DNA of 63,612 bases, from contig RXIY01000019.1 of the NCBI GenBank assembly GCA_003963405.1, forward strand, positions 1 to 63,612, read 5' to 3'. This document shows, piece by piece, positions 8,184-17,253 of this stretch; the first letter of the stretch is position 1, and each line of letters opens with the position of its first letter. Origin of the DNA: Hyphomicrobiales bacterium. Its GTDB lineage: Bacteria; Pseudomonadota; Alphaproteobacteria; Rhizobiales; Beijerinckiaceae. Both the position numbers and the translations under genes were made by a program. Below the pieces are notes generated by a model. It ran no database searches, was not told the origin of the DNA, and saw nothing but the letters and a program-made list of their open reading frames with translations.

Positions 8184-8899
8184 GAGCGCGTCACCGACGC
8201 GGCGAACATGTAACCCTCCGATCTCACGGTAAGGATGATCGCCGGATTCTTGGGGTCTTTCTCGAGCTTCTGTCGAAGGCGGCTGATCAGTACGTCGACG
8301 CTTCTTTCAAAAGGGCCAGATGTGGGGCCATGGGTGAGATTGATCAGTTGGTCTCTCGTCAGGACACGGTTGGGGTTCTCGCACAGCGCATGGAGAAGGT
8401 CGAACTCCGCCCCTGTCATCGCGACCTTTATGCCCCTCGGGGAAACAACCTCACGGGAAAGAAGCTCCATGCGCCATCCCCCGAAATGATATGTCTGGCG
8501 CGGCAGGCTCGCGCCGACGCGGCTTTGCGCCTCCGCGCGCCTCAGAACGGCGCGGATGCGCGCCAAAAGCTCGCGCGAGTTGAAAGGCTTCACGACATAG
8601 TCGTCCGCCCCCATCTCGAGCCCGAGAATCTTGTCGAGGTCCTCCGCCTTGGCGGTGACGATGATGATCGGAAGCGACTGCTGGGCCCTGACGCGCCGGC
8701 AGATGGAAAACCCGTCCTCGCCGGGAAGGTTGAGATCGAGCAGCAGCAGGTCGAAAGCTCGGCTGGCAAGCGCCTGATCCATCGCCTCGCTGTTGGAGAC
8801 GGCGACGACGTCCATGTCGTGCTTTTCGAGATACTGCGTAATCAGCTGGTTGATTTCCGAGTCGTCCTCGACGAGCAGGATGGAGGTGCGGGTCGTCAT
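8180..8899 (-). CDS. OmpR-family response regulator
   Basis: The 239-residue protein has a receiver domain with acidic pair EDD at 11-13, phospho-acceptor Asp55 (LLLDLNLPGEDG) and Lys104 (YVVKPF), then a winged-helix Trans_reg_C domain (about 135-235) with the ending LTVRSEGYMFAA. The ATG at 8899 is chosen because MTTRTSILLVEDD matches the usual start of the receiver fold; an upstream in-frame start would add 28 unlikely residues. It sits 122 bases after the outer-membrane factor gene of the RND pump and overlaps the kinase gene, so it probably controls that pump. Confidence 0.9.
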   Translation of the reverse strand: MTTRTSILLVEDDSEINQLITQYLEKHDMDVVAVSNSEAMDQALASRAFDLLLLDLNLPGEDGFSICRRVRAQQSLPIIIVTAKAEDLDKILGLEMGADDYVVKPFNSRELLARIRAVLRRAEAQSRVGASLPRQTYHFGGWRMELLSREVVSPRGIKVAMTGAEFDLLHALCENPNRVLTRDQLINLTHGPTSGPFERSVDVLISRLRQKLEKDPKNPAIILTVRSEGYMFAASVTRS

Positions 8900-9021
8900 C
8901 TCAAATCGCGCCAAATTAAGAGCTGTCTCCCCGCTATAGCGCGGTTCCGGGGCTTGTGTCCGCAAATTGTGACGGTCGGCCACCTTCGAGACATGGAGCA
9001 GAAATTACCGGGCGCAGGCCC

Positions 9022-10578
9022 CTATTGCGACTCCCGGCTCCACCAGCCGCCGCCAAGCGCCATGAACAGCCCGGCCGTGTCAGAGAGTCGCGTGGCCTCG
9101 GCCTGGACGCGTGACAACGACGCCAGAAGAAAGGTGCGCTGCGCGTAAAGAACCGCAATCTGCGAGACCTGCCCGTATTTGAGCTGCATGCGCACGATGT
9201 CGAGGTTGCGCTTGGCCGCGTCCTCGGCCTTGCGCGCCGTGATGACCGCCCTGGCGTCCGCTTGCAGCGAGCGCAGCGCATCGGCGACGTTCTGGAAGGC
9301 GTTGATCACCGTCTCGCGATATTTCGCATCCGCTTGCTGGAGCTGGGCCTCGGCGGCCTTCTGCTTGTTCAGAAGCGTCATGCCATCAAAGATCGGCTGC
9401 GTGATATTGGCCGCCGCCACATAGAGGCCCGTGCCAGGCGTGAAGAGCTCCGTCACCTTGAACGCGCTGGCCCCAAGGTTGCCCGACAGGTTGAGATTCG
9501 GCAGTCGGCTGGCGATGGCCACGCCGACGTTGGCGCTGGCCGAATGAAGATTAGCCTCAGCGGCCCTGATGTCGGGACGTTGCGCGACGAGCCGCGAGGG
9601 CACGCTGACTGGAACGCTGGAGGGCAAGGTGAAATGCGACAGTTCGAAAATCTCTCCCGGCCCCTCGAAGGAGAAGCGCCCGGCGAGCGCAGTGAGAAGA
9701 TCACGCTGTATCGCAAGCTCCTTCTCGAGCGGCGGAAGCGTCTGCTCGGCCTGGGCGAGCGCGGCTTCCTGGGCGATGACGTCCGCCTTTGCGATTGAGC
9801 CGAAAGAATATTGCCGGTTGAGAATGTCGAGCGACTCTCGAAGAATGGTGATGATCGTTTTCGTCGCCTCGATCTGCCCGCGGATCGAAGCTTCCTGAAT
9901 GGCTGCGACGACGACATTGCTCGTGAGCGCGAGCTGGGCGGCCTCGAGTTGCCAGCGCTGCGCCTCCGTCTGCGCGACGAGCGACTCGACGGCGCGCAGG
10001 TTCTGCCCCCATACATCCGGCGTGTAGCTGACGGTGAATTGCTTGAGCAGCAGCGCATAATTCGCCGTCGGCGGATTTTGCGTGTTCACCGACTGCACGT
10101 TGTAGAGAATATTGGCCGGACTCGGGTAAAGCTGGTTGAAGATGACCTGATTGATGCTCGAAAGAGAACGGTTGTTGGACTGAAGGTTGGTGCTGTCGTT
10201 GGAGTTGAACAGCAGTTGGGGGAAAAAGCCGCCTTTCTGCGCCTCGGCGGTGTAATAGGCGACGCGAACGGCGGCCTCGGCGGATTGCAGATTGGGACTG
10301 TTTTGCAGCGCCTCGCGCACCAGCGCGTCGAGCGCGGGGGATTTGAAGAGCCGCCACCACTCGGCCGGGATGTCCTTGCCTTCCTCGAAGCGTTGCCCGT
10401 CGCCGGGGGAAACCGCGGGCTCGGGCGTGAAATGGTTCGCCGCCGGCGTCGGCGGGGGCGAAAAATCCGGGCCGACTGGAAAACAGGCCGAAAGAGATCC
10501 CGCGCCCATTGCCATCAGGCCGGCGCGCAAGCTCCGGCGAAACCCTTGCCACATGCGTTTGAACAGCCCCGGCCTCAT
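9022..10578 (-). CDS. NodT/CzcC-type outer-membrane efflux lipoprotein
   Basis: The 518-residue protein starts with a signal peptide ending in the lipobox LSAC and continues as a typical RND outer-membrane factor: VGPDFSPPPTP, then PAEWWRLFKSPALDALVREAL, and two repeats of the outer-membrane efflux domain. It forms the channel of the tripartite pump. The ATG at 10578 overlaps the stop of the RND gene as ATGA; in-frame codons further upstream would lie inside that gene. The order fusion protein, pump, outer-membrane factor, regulator, kinase matches many metal or drug efflux loci. Confidence 0.9.
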   Translation of the reverse strand: MRPGLFKRMWQGFRRSLRAGLMAMGAGSLSACFPVGPDFSPPPTPAANHFTPEPAVSPGDGQRFEEGKDIPAEWWRLFKSPALDALVREALQNSPNLQSAEAAVRVAYYTAEAQKGGFFPQLLFNSNDSTNLQSNNRSLSSINQVIFNQLYPSPANILYNVQSVNTQNPPTANYALLLKQFTVSYTPDVWGQNLRAVESLVAQTEAQRWQLEAAQLALTSNVVVAAIQEASIRGQIEATKTIITILRESLDILNRQYSFGSIAKADVIAQEAALAQAEQTLPPLEKELAIQRDLLTALAGRFSFEGPGEIFELSHFTLPSSVPVSVPSRLVAQRPDIRAAEANLHSASANVGVAIASRLPNLNLSGNLGASAFKVTELFTPGTGLYVAAANITQPIFDGMTLLNKQKAAEAQLQQADAKYRETVINAFQNVADALRSLQADARAVITARKAEDAAKRNLDIVRMQLKYGQVSQIAVLYAQRTFLLASLSRVQAEATRLSDTAGLFMALGGGWWSRESQ

Positions 10579-13500
10579 CGCTGGGCCGCCCCTTCTCGCT
10601 GGAGGAATTTCTCTCCCCGCGTCCGCATGAAGCATTCGGTCACGAAATAGAAGCTCGGCAGGATGAAGAGCGTCAGCAGGGTGGCGACGATGAGGCCGCC
10701 GACGATGACCGTCGCGAGGCTGCGCTGAACGTCGCTGCCGACGCCCGTCGCCATCGCCGCCGGCAACATGCCGACGGTCGCCACCGTGGAGGTCATCAGC
10801 ACAGGCCTGAAGCGTTCCGCCGCCCCTTCCATGACGCCGGTCCTGATCGCCGCAATGAACTCACGTCGCATGGCGTCTCGGCCGATACCAGTCGCAACCC
10901 AGCGCGACCGCGCGGAAGCGACGCGTACGGCGGTCGTCCGGTTGAGATTGGCGACCATGATGATGCCGTTCTGGACCGCCACGCCGAAAAGCGCGAGGAA
11001 CCCCACGCCCGTCGCCACATTGAGGCTGTCGGTCCTGATATGCAGCGAGACAAGCCCGCCGAAGGTCGCAAGCGGCACGACCGCCAGGATCAGAAGCGCA
11101 TGGCGCATCTTTCCGAAGCCGATGTAGAGGATGACGAGCATCAGCGCCAGAACGGCGCCGACGATGACCCGCAACCGCGCCTGCGCCCGCTGCTGGTTCT
11201 CGAACTTGCCGCCCCAGACGAGTTTGTAGAGCGCGGGATCGAACTGCACGTTCTTCGCAATGCGCGCCTGCGCATCCGCAAGATAGGAAGAGAGGTCTCG
11301 GTTGTCGTAATCGACGCGGACGGTCAGCGCGCGCTTGGTCTTTTCATGGGAGATCGCGCTCTCGCCGTTCTGCAGGGTGATTTTCGCGATCTGCGAAAGC
11401 GGAATCTGGGCGCCGGAGGTGGCGTTGACCAGCAGATTGCCGAGCGCCTCGGGGCTGTTGCGCGCCTCGGGCGGAAAGCGCACCGTCACATCGTAGCTGC
11501 GATCGTTGACGTAGATTTGGCCGATCGGGCTCCCTCCGACGCCCGTCTGGATGAGGTTGGCGACATCCGCGACATTGATGCCGTAGCGGGCCGCCGTGGT
11601 GCGATCGATGTGAAAGGCGATCTGCGGGATGGGCGGCTCCTGGACGATCGAGGTCTGGGTCGTGCCGGGCGTCTCTCGGAGCGTTGCGACGATTTCGCTG
11701 GCGATCCGCCGCATCTCCCTGAGGTCCTCTCCGAAGACCTTGACGACCAGGGCGCTGTGCGCGCCGCTGACGAGTTCGTTGACATTGTCGATGATGGGCT
11801 GGCTGACGCCAGCGTCGACGCCCGGCAATTGCCTCAGCCGCTCGCTCAATCGACGCACGAACTCCGCCTTGGTCTCGCCGGACGGCCATTCATGATAAGG
11901 CTTCAGCCCCACCGGAGCCTCGATATGGCTCGTGGTCCAGGGGTCGGTGCGATCGTCATTGCGGCCAATCTGGGTGACGACGAACGAGACTTCGGGGAAT
12001 TCGAGGACGGCGTTTCTGAGATCGCGCGCCATCTCCTGCGCCTTGCCGATGGAAATGCCGCTCGGCAACTGCACCTGAAGCCAGAGCGAGCCTTCGTCGA
12101 GATTGGGCAGGAACTCCCGCCCGATCGTCGCGCCCGCGACAATGACTCCCAGGAAGGCCGCGCCGGCTGCGGCATAGACGATCTTCGGCTTGTCGACGCA
12201 GGCGGCGAGCAGCTCCGCATATCTCGCCTGGAGCCGCTCGAGCACGACATTATGGAAAACCTTCGAGGGCCTGTGAAAGGCGATATAGGCGAGGCCGGGC
12301 ACGACCAGCAGCGAGCACAGGAGCGCGCCGAACAAGGCGTAGGAAATCGTATAGGCGACGGGAGAAAAGAGTTTCGCCTCCACGCGTTCGAGGCCCAGAA
12401 GCGGCAGATAGGCCGTGATGATGATGATCGTGGCGAAGAAAATGGGATTGACCACCTGCCGCACGACGAACTGGACCGCATCGGTCTCCAGCGGCCGCGT
12501 GGGATTGAGCTCGCGCACGCGCAAAATCGCTTCCGTGACGACGATGGCGCCGTCGACGATGACGCCGAAGTCGATCGACCCGAGCGACAGCAGATTGGCT
12601 GGCAGCCTCGTCAGATTCATCAAGATGAACGTGACGCTCAGCGCGATGGGGATCGTCACCGAAACCACGAGGGCGCTGCGCGCGCTGCCAAGAAAGAGCA
12701 TGAGCACGATGAAGACGAGCGCCACGCCCTCCCCCACCGTATGGCCGACCTTCTCGACGGTCGCGTCGACGAGCTCGTTGCGGTCGAGGTAGGGGACAAT
12801 TCGCACGCCCTGCGGCGCGAGCTCGGCCTGGAGCTGCTCAAGCCGCTCGTGCACGGCCTTGAGAACCTGCTGGGCGTTTTCGCCCTTGAGCATCTGGATC
12901 GTGCCCTGGATCGCGTCCGAACTACGGTCCTTGCCGAGAACGCCCTCCCGCTCCTGGCTGCTCATCCGCGGCGTCCCCAGATCGCGGGTGAGGACCGGCG
13001 TGCCCTTGTTTTCGGTCACGACGATGTTGCCCAGGTCCTCGAGATCGCGCACGAGCCCGATGCTGCGGATCACATAAGACTGTTCCCCGCGCGTGATGCG
13101 GCTGCCGCCAGAGCTCGCGCTGTTGCTGGTGATGGCGTTGGAGATGTCGGAAAGGCCCAGGCCGTAACGCTGGAGCGCCAGCGGGTCGACTTCGAGCTGG
13201 AACTGCCGGGTCAATCCGCCGAAATTCGCCACGCTCGCGACGCCAGGGACCTGATTGAGCGCGGGAACGATGATCCAGCGCTGAATCTCGGAAAGCTCCG
13301 CGAGGCTCATTTCGTCGGATTCGACGGCATAGCGCAGGATTTCGCCGACGGGGCTGGTCAAGGGGCCGAGAACCGGCTGGAAGCTCGACGGCAGGGGCAC
13401 CTGGCTGACGCGCTCGAGAACGCGCTGACGCGCCCAGTAATCTTCGACCCCGTCCTTGAACACCATCGTGATCAGCGAAAGCGCGAAAGTGCTGGTGGAG

Positions 13501-13748
13501 CGGATCGTGACGAGTCCGGGCGTGCTCGCGAGCGCGCGCTCGAGCGGCACGGTGATCTGCTGCTCGACCTCTTCCGCGGCGAGTCCCCTGGCTTGCGTCG
13601 TGACGATCACCGTCACGTCGCCCACGTCCGGATAGGCTTCGAGCTTCAGCTGGGTCCAGGAATAGAGGCCGTAGATGAAGACGAGGATCGTCGCCAGGAT
13701 GACGATGAGGCGTCTCTGGAGGCAGAATTCAACGGCGCGCTCAATCAT
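10575..13748 (-). CDS. CzcA/CusA-type heavy-metal RND efflux pump
   Basis: The 1057-residue protein has the full RND layout: TM1 near the N-terminus (RRLIVILATILVFIYGLY), two large periplasmic loops and two blocks of membrane helices. The TM4 motif DFGVIVDGAIVVTE carries the Asp, Asp, Glu triad typical of the heavy-metal (HME) branch rather than the drug (HAE) branch, so divalent metal export is the best guess. The ATG at 13748 overlaps the end of the fusion-protein gene by eight bases. The metal cannot be read from the sequence. Start choice removes 17 residues that would read through the neighbour. Confidence 0.88.
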   Translation of the reverse strand: MIERAVEFCLQRRLIVILATILVFIYGLYSWTQLKLEAYPDVGDVTVIVTTQARGLAAEEVEQQITVPLERALASTPGLVTIRSTSTFALSLITMVFKDGVEDYWARQRVLERVSQVPLPSSFQPVLGPLTSPVGEILRYAVESDEMSLAELSEIQRWIIVPALNQVPGVASVANFGGLTRQFQLEVDPLALQRYGLGLSDISNAITSNSASSGGSRITRGEQSYVIRSIGLVRDLEDLGNIVVTENKGTPVLTRDLGTPRMSSQEREGVLGKDRSSDAIQGTIQMLKGENAQQVLKAVHERLEQLQAELAPQGVRIVPYLDRNELVDATVEKVGHTVGEGVALVFIVLMLFLGSARSALVVSVTIPIALSVTFILMNLTRLPANLLSLGSIDFGVIVDGAIVVTEAILRVRELNPTRPLETDAVQFVVRQVVNPIFFATIIIITAYLPLLGLERVEAKLFSPVAYTISYALFGALLCSLLVVPGLAYIAFHRPSKVFHNVVLERLQARYAELLAACVDKPKIVYAAAGAAFLGVIVAGATIGREFLPNLDEGSLWLQVQLPSGISIGKAQEMARDLRNAVLEFPEVSFVVTQIGRNDDRTDPWTTSHIEAPVGLKPYHEWPSGETKAEFVRRLSERLRQLPGVDAGVSQPIIDNVNELVSGAHSALVVKVFGEDLREMRRIASEIVATLRETPGTTQTSIVQEPPIPQIAFHIDRTTAARYGINVADVANLIQTGVGGSPIGQIYVNDRSYDVTVRFPPEARNSPEALGNLLVNATSGAQIPLSQIAKITLQNGESAISHEKTKRALTVRVDYDNRDLSSYLADAQARIAKNVQFDPALYKLVWGGKFENQQRAQARLRVIVGAVLALMLVILYIGFGKMRHALLILAVVPLATFGGLVSLHIRTDSLNVATGVGFLALFGVAVQNGIIMVANLNRTTAVRVASARSRWVATGIGRDAMRREFIAAIRTGVMEGAAERFRPVLMTSTVATVGMLPAAMATGVGSDVQRSLATVIVGGLIVATLLTLFILPSFYFVTECFMRTRGEKFLQREGAAQR

Positions 13749-14916
13749 TGAGCAAGACTCCGCCTCGCACCACAATGCGTTGTCCCGGCTCCAGGCCACG
13801 GATGATCGTCGAGCCTTCGTAGTCGGATTCGATGATCACGGGTCGTCTCTGGAAGGTCCAGGGCGCAACCTCGATAAAGACGCTCGTCGTGTCGTTGACG
13901 ATGAAGAGGGCCGAGCGGGGAACCAGAATGCTCTGGGCGGCCGGCGCGAAAAAACGCACCGTTGCGAACATGTTCAGCTTGAAAAGCGCATAGGGGTTGT
14001 CGAAGGAGATGCGCACCTTGTTGCGGCGCGTATCGGCTTCGAGCAACTGGCTGATGACCTGCACGCGGCCGGTGAACACCTCGCCGGGATAGGCGAGCAG
14101 CGACACCTCGACGCGCTCGTCCTTCTGGACGAAGGAAAGATCCTTTTCCTGGACGCTCGCGGTCACCCAGACCTTCTCCAGGTTGGAAATAGTCATCATC
14201 GACTCGGTGGCGTTGTCGATGAAATCGCCCGGCGCGGTGTCGAGGGAAGTGATCGTCCCGTCGATCGGCGAGGTCAGAACGATTTGACGCTGTCCAGATA
14301 CAGTGCCGCTGTCGCCAATCACTTCGAGGCGCGCTTCGGCGCGCTTCAGCTCGGATGACGCCTGATGGAAGTCGTTTTGCGCCTGCTCCAGCTCCTTCAG
14401 CGCCAACCCGCCCGCCTTGTTGAGCCCGACCGCCCTCTCCAGGGCGCTCTTGGTGAGCTTGACCGTCGCGCGCGCCTTCTCGGCGTCGGCGACGGCTTGC
14501 GCCAGATCGCCCGAGTCGATGGTCGCGAGCCTTTGGCCCTTTTTCACCGTATCGCCGAGTGCGACATCCAGGGCGGCGACGCGCCCGGCCACCGGAGCCA
14601 GGATTTTGACCGTCCGGGTCGGGTCGGCCTCGACGGTTCCTGTCACCAGTTTGCTGCGGCTGATGCTTTTCTGCTGGACCGGCGCGACGGCGATGCGGGC
14701 GCGATATGGGGAGCCTTCGGGAATGAAGATCTTTCCCTGGCTCCTGACGATCTGGGCGCCCTCGCCGCCAGCCTTGCCGCCCGCATGCGGAGAGGCCGCA
14801 TTATCGCTCCCGGATCTTGCAACCCAGAGCGCGCCGGCCAGAACCAAGGCGGCTGCCGCGGCCGCCATAAACCTCTTGTACGGCGGCAGCTGCCGAAGCT
14901 TATATACGAGCGTCAT
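13741..14916 (-). CDS. RND periplasmic adaptor (membrane fusion protein)
   Basis: The protein has an N-terminal anchor or signal (PPYKRFMAAAAAALVLAGALW), a biotinyl-lipoyl-like half (LAPVAGRVAALDVALGDTVKK), an alpha hairpin (about 140-210), the second lipoyl half (TSPIDGTITSLDTAPGDFI) and a beta-barrel domain. This is the CzcB/CusB type of adaptor joining pump and outer-membrane channel. It lacks the His-rich N-terminal metal site of classical CzcB. The ATG before TLVYKLRQLPP is chosen because it places the hydrophobic helix well; an in-frame GTG 39 bases upstream is the alternative. Confidence 0.85.
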   Translation of the reverse strand: MTLVYKLRQLPPYKRFMAAAAAALVLAGALWVARSGSDNAASPHAGGKAGGEGAQIVRSQGKIFIPEGSPYRARIAVAPVQQKSISRSKLVTGTVEADPTRTVKILAPVAGRVAALDVALGDTVKKGQRLATIDSGDLAQAVADAEKARATVKLTKSALERAVGLNKAGGLALKELEQAQNDFHQASSELKRAEARLEVIGDSGTVSGQRQIVLTSPIDGTITSLDTAPGDFIDNATESMMTISNLEKVWVTASVQEKDLSFVQKDERVEVSLLAYPGEVFTGRVQVISQLLEADTRRNKVRISFDNPYALFKLNMFATVRFFAPAAQSILVPRSALFIVNDTTSVFIEVAPWTFQRRPVIIESDYEGSTIIRGLEPGQRIVVRGGVLLND

Positions 14917-15197
14917 GAAGAAGCGAGTTTTCCCGAATTCGACGGCCCCTTGCACATAGGCGTGTTTTGACGGTGGCCGTCAACTGGGCAGGCGGGCGTT
15001 GCTTGACGTAAACTGGACCGTGCTCGGGGATTGTTTCGGAAGTATGACGGCGCCACTGACCGTCCTGTTCCCCGAACCGATTGAAAAACCGCAATCAGGA
15101 GAACGCTCTTGCTGTGGTCCGAGCGGAAAATGCGCCAGTCGCGCCCCGGGCCGCAGCCGCGTGATCCGCTGTGGAGGCGCGCTGCTTTGGAGGCTCT
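14917..15197. other. Intergenic region between the hydrogenase-like operon and the efflux operon
   Basis: About 280 bases contain no credible gene. A TTGACG on the minus strand at 14978-14983 could be the -35 element of the efflux operon, but no good -10 box is found at a normal distance. No clear intrinsic terminator for the upstream operon was seen. Confidence 0.4.
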
Positions 15198-15710
15198 TTA
15201 CGCGGCGCCGAGCAGAGCGATCAATCCCTTCAGCAGTTGAACCGGATCGGGCGGACAGCCTGGAATATGCAAATCCACGGGCACGACCTTCGATACGGCG
15301 CCCACGCAGGCGTAGCTTTCGGCGAAGACGCCTCCGTTGCACGCGCAATCCCCGACCGCCACCACCCATTTGGGGGCGGGCGCGGCGTTGTAAGTCCGCT
15401 CCAGCGCCTCACGCATGTTTTTCGTCACCGGTCCCGTCACCATGAGGACGTCCGCATGGCGTGGCGAGGCGACGAAGCGCAGGCCAAAACGCTCCAGATC
15501 ATAATAGGCGTTGCTCAGCGCGTGGATTTCCAATTCGCAGCCGTTGCAGGAGCCGGCGTCCACCTCTCGAATCGACAGGCTCCGCCCGAGTTTTTCACGC
15601 GCGTTTTTTTCGAGAGCCCGTCCGAGCTCCGCCAGCATGGCGTCGTCAGGCAAGGGCGGCGGCTCCGTCAGGGCGCCGCGGAAGAGGCCCTGGAAAAGAA
15701 ACTTACGCAT
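15198..15710 (-). CDS. Hydrogenase-4/NuoB-like small subunit (HyfI/HycG-like)
   Basis: The 170-residue protein is the FeS small subunit of a group 4 hydrogenase-like complex. Four cysteines for the proximal 4Fe-4S cluster are present: CNGC (SCNGCELEIHAL), GDCACNGGVF and HIPGCPPDP. The ATG at 15710 follows AGGAGGGGGCGG, which decides the start; the open frame extends further upstream only as read-through of the large-subunit gene. It is the last gene of the operon. It would carry electrons next to the large subunit, which here has lost the NiFe site, so the FeS cluster may serve another role. Confidence 0.88.
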   Translation of the reverse strand: MRKFLFQGLFRGALTEPPPLPDDAMLAELGRALEKNAREKLGRSLSIREVDAGSCNGCELEIHALSNAYYDLERFGLRFVASPRHADVLMVTGPVTKNMREALERTYNAAPAPKWVVAVGDCACNGGVFAESYACVGAVSKVVPVDLHIPGCPPDPVQLLKGLIALLGAA

Positions 15711-15720
15711 CCGCCCCCTC

Positions 15721-17238
15721 CTAGAGGTCGTGCCCCGAGTAGGAGCAGTTGAAGGATTTGTTGCACAGGGGGAAATCCGCGACGATATTGCCCTTGATCG
15801 CGGCTTCGAGCAGCGGCCACTGGAGCCAGGACGGATCTCGAAGATGCGCGCGCTCCACGCGTCCTTCCGTGTCGAGCCGCAGCCAGACGAAAATATCGCC
15901 ACGGAAACCTTCGACGAGAGCCGCCCCCTCGCAACTTGCCGCCGGGGCAGCGATTTCCGCCCTTATCGGCCCATGCGGCAGACGATCGAGAATCTGCTCG
16001 ACGATCTGGATCGATGCATGAACCTCGTCGAACCGCACCCAGACGCGGGCGTCGACGTCGCCGTCGGTCGAGGCCCCGAGATCGAAGGACAGCTCCTCAT
16101 AAGGCGCGTAGCCGATCGCGCGGCGCGCGTCGAAGGCCCGCCCCGAGGCGCGGCCGATGAAGCCGCCGCAGGCATATTGGCGCGCGAGCGCCTCGCTCAG
16201 AACGCCCGTCGCGACGGTGCGGTCCTGCAGGGAGGTGGTGTCGCCATAAAGGCTGATGAGGCGCGGCGTCATCGCCGCGATCCATTCCATGAGGGCGCGC
16301 AGCGCGGCGACGCCGTCCTCCGCGAGATCCGCGACGACCCCGCCGGGCGCGATCCGGTCCATCATCAGCCGGTGGCCGAAACAGGCGGCGGCGCTTCTCA
16401 GCAGCCGCTCGCGGACGAGGCCGCACTGGGCGAGCATGAGCGAGAAGGCGGCGTCATTGCAGATCGCGCCAATGTCGCCGAAATGATTGGCGAGCCGCTC
16501 GAGCTCGGCCATCAACGCGCGCAGCCAGACGGCGCGCGGCGGCGCCTCGACGCCCAATGCCGCCTCCACGGCTCGCGCGAAGGCGAGACTGTATGCGACG
16601 GTGCTGTCGCCCGAGGCGCGGGCGGCGATCTTCGCGGCGCGCTCGATCGGCGCGCCGGCCATCAGACTGTCTATTCCCTTGTGAACGAACCCCAGCCGCT
16701 GCTCGAGCCTTACGACCACCTCGCCGTTGGCCGAGAAGCGGAAATGGCCCGGCTCGATAATGCCGGCGTGAACGGGCCCGACCGGGATTTGATGCAGCGG
16801 CGCGCCCTCCGCCGGCAAAAACGCGTAAGGTTCGCTCGCAGTCGCGAGCGGCTCAGCGTCGCCGCAGGGATGGCGCAGGCCCCAGCGGCCGTGATCGAGC
16901 CAGGGCCGCTTGTCCGGCAGGCCCTCCGCGTCCAGCCCGTAGAGGTCGCAGATCGTGCGCTCCAGCCTCAGCGCCGGGGGATGCAGCCCGGCGACAGAGG
17001 GAAAACGCCGATCGGGACAGGCGAGGGCGAGAATGCGCAGCGCATAAGTCTCGCGGTCGGCGAGCGCCAGATAGACCCGCGCCCCGTCGCTCCAAAGGCT
17101 GAAGAAATCCGCCTTCCCCTCGACGAGCTCACGCACGGCTCCTTGCCATTGGCCCGGGTCGACATCCTCGCGCGCAAAGGGACGGCAGGCGGACGGCGGC
17201 GGCGCTTCGCCGGTCTCGCGTTTCAGATTGAAGAGCAT
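15721..17238 (-). CDS. HyfG/HycE-like large subunit lacking the NiFe cysteines
   Basis: The 505-residue protein fuses a NuoC-like domain (about 1-125, ERTICDLYGLDAEG) to a NuoD/large-subunit domain. In HycE the first metal motif is RVCGICGFAHS; here the aligned stretch is RASGDSTVAYS, with Ser209 and Ser212 in place of both Cys. The C-terminal DPCxxC motif is replaced by FNCSYSGHDL with only Cys498 left. It cannot bind the NiFe centre in the known way and is not a hydrogenase, but matches the energy-converting hydrogenase-related (Ehr) group. The second ATG (17238) is chosen because AGGAG stands 6 bases before it, while the first ATG touches that site. Confidence 0.88.
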   Translation of the reverse strand: MLFNLKRETGEAPPPSACRPFAREDVDPGQWQGAVRELVEGKADFFSLWSDGARVYLALADRETYALRILALACPDRRFPSVAGLHPPALRLERTICDLYGLDAEGLPDKRPWLDHGRWGLRHPCGDAEPLATASEPYAFLPAEGAPLHQIPVGPVHAGIIEPGHFRFSANGEVVVRLEQRLGFVHKGIDSLMAGAPIERAAKIAARASGDSTVAYSLAFARAVEAALGVEAPPRAVWLRALMAELERLANHFGDIGAICNDAAFSLMLAQCGLVRERLLRSAAACFGHRLMMDRIAPGGVVADLAEDGVAALRALMEWIAAMTPRLISLYGDTTSLQDRTVATGVLSEALARQYACGGFIGRASGRAFDARRAIGYAPYEELSFDLGASTDGDVDARVWVRFDEVHASIQIVEQILDRLPHGPIRAEIAAPAASCEGAALVEGFRGDIFVWLRLDTEGRVERAHLRDPSWLQWPLLEAAIKGNIVADFPLCNKSFNCSYSGHDL

Positions 17239-17253
17239 CGTCATCTCCTGCGC

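Noticed and set aside
11040..13751. Long plus-strand open frame opposite the RND pump
   Set aside because: It mirrors the pump gene codon by codon and has a composition rich in Arg, Asp and His without any recognisable fold.
15721..17238. Calling the hydrogenase-like operon a functional formate hydrogenlyase or hydrogenase
   Set aside because: Three of four NiFe-binding cysteines in the large subunit are absent, and no maturation or formate dehydrogenase genes are in the window.
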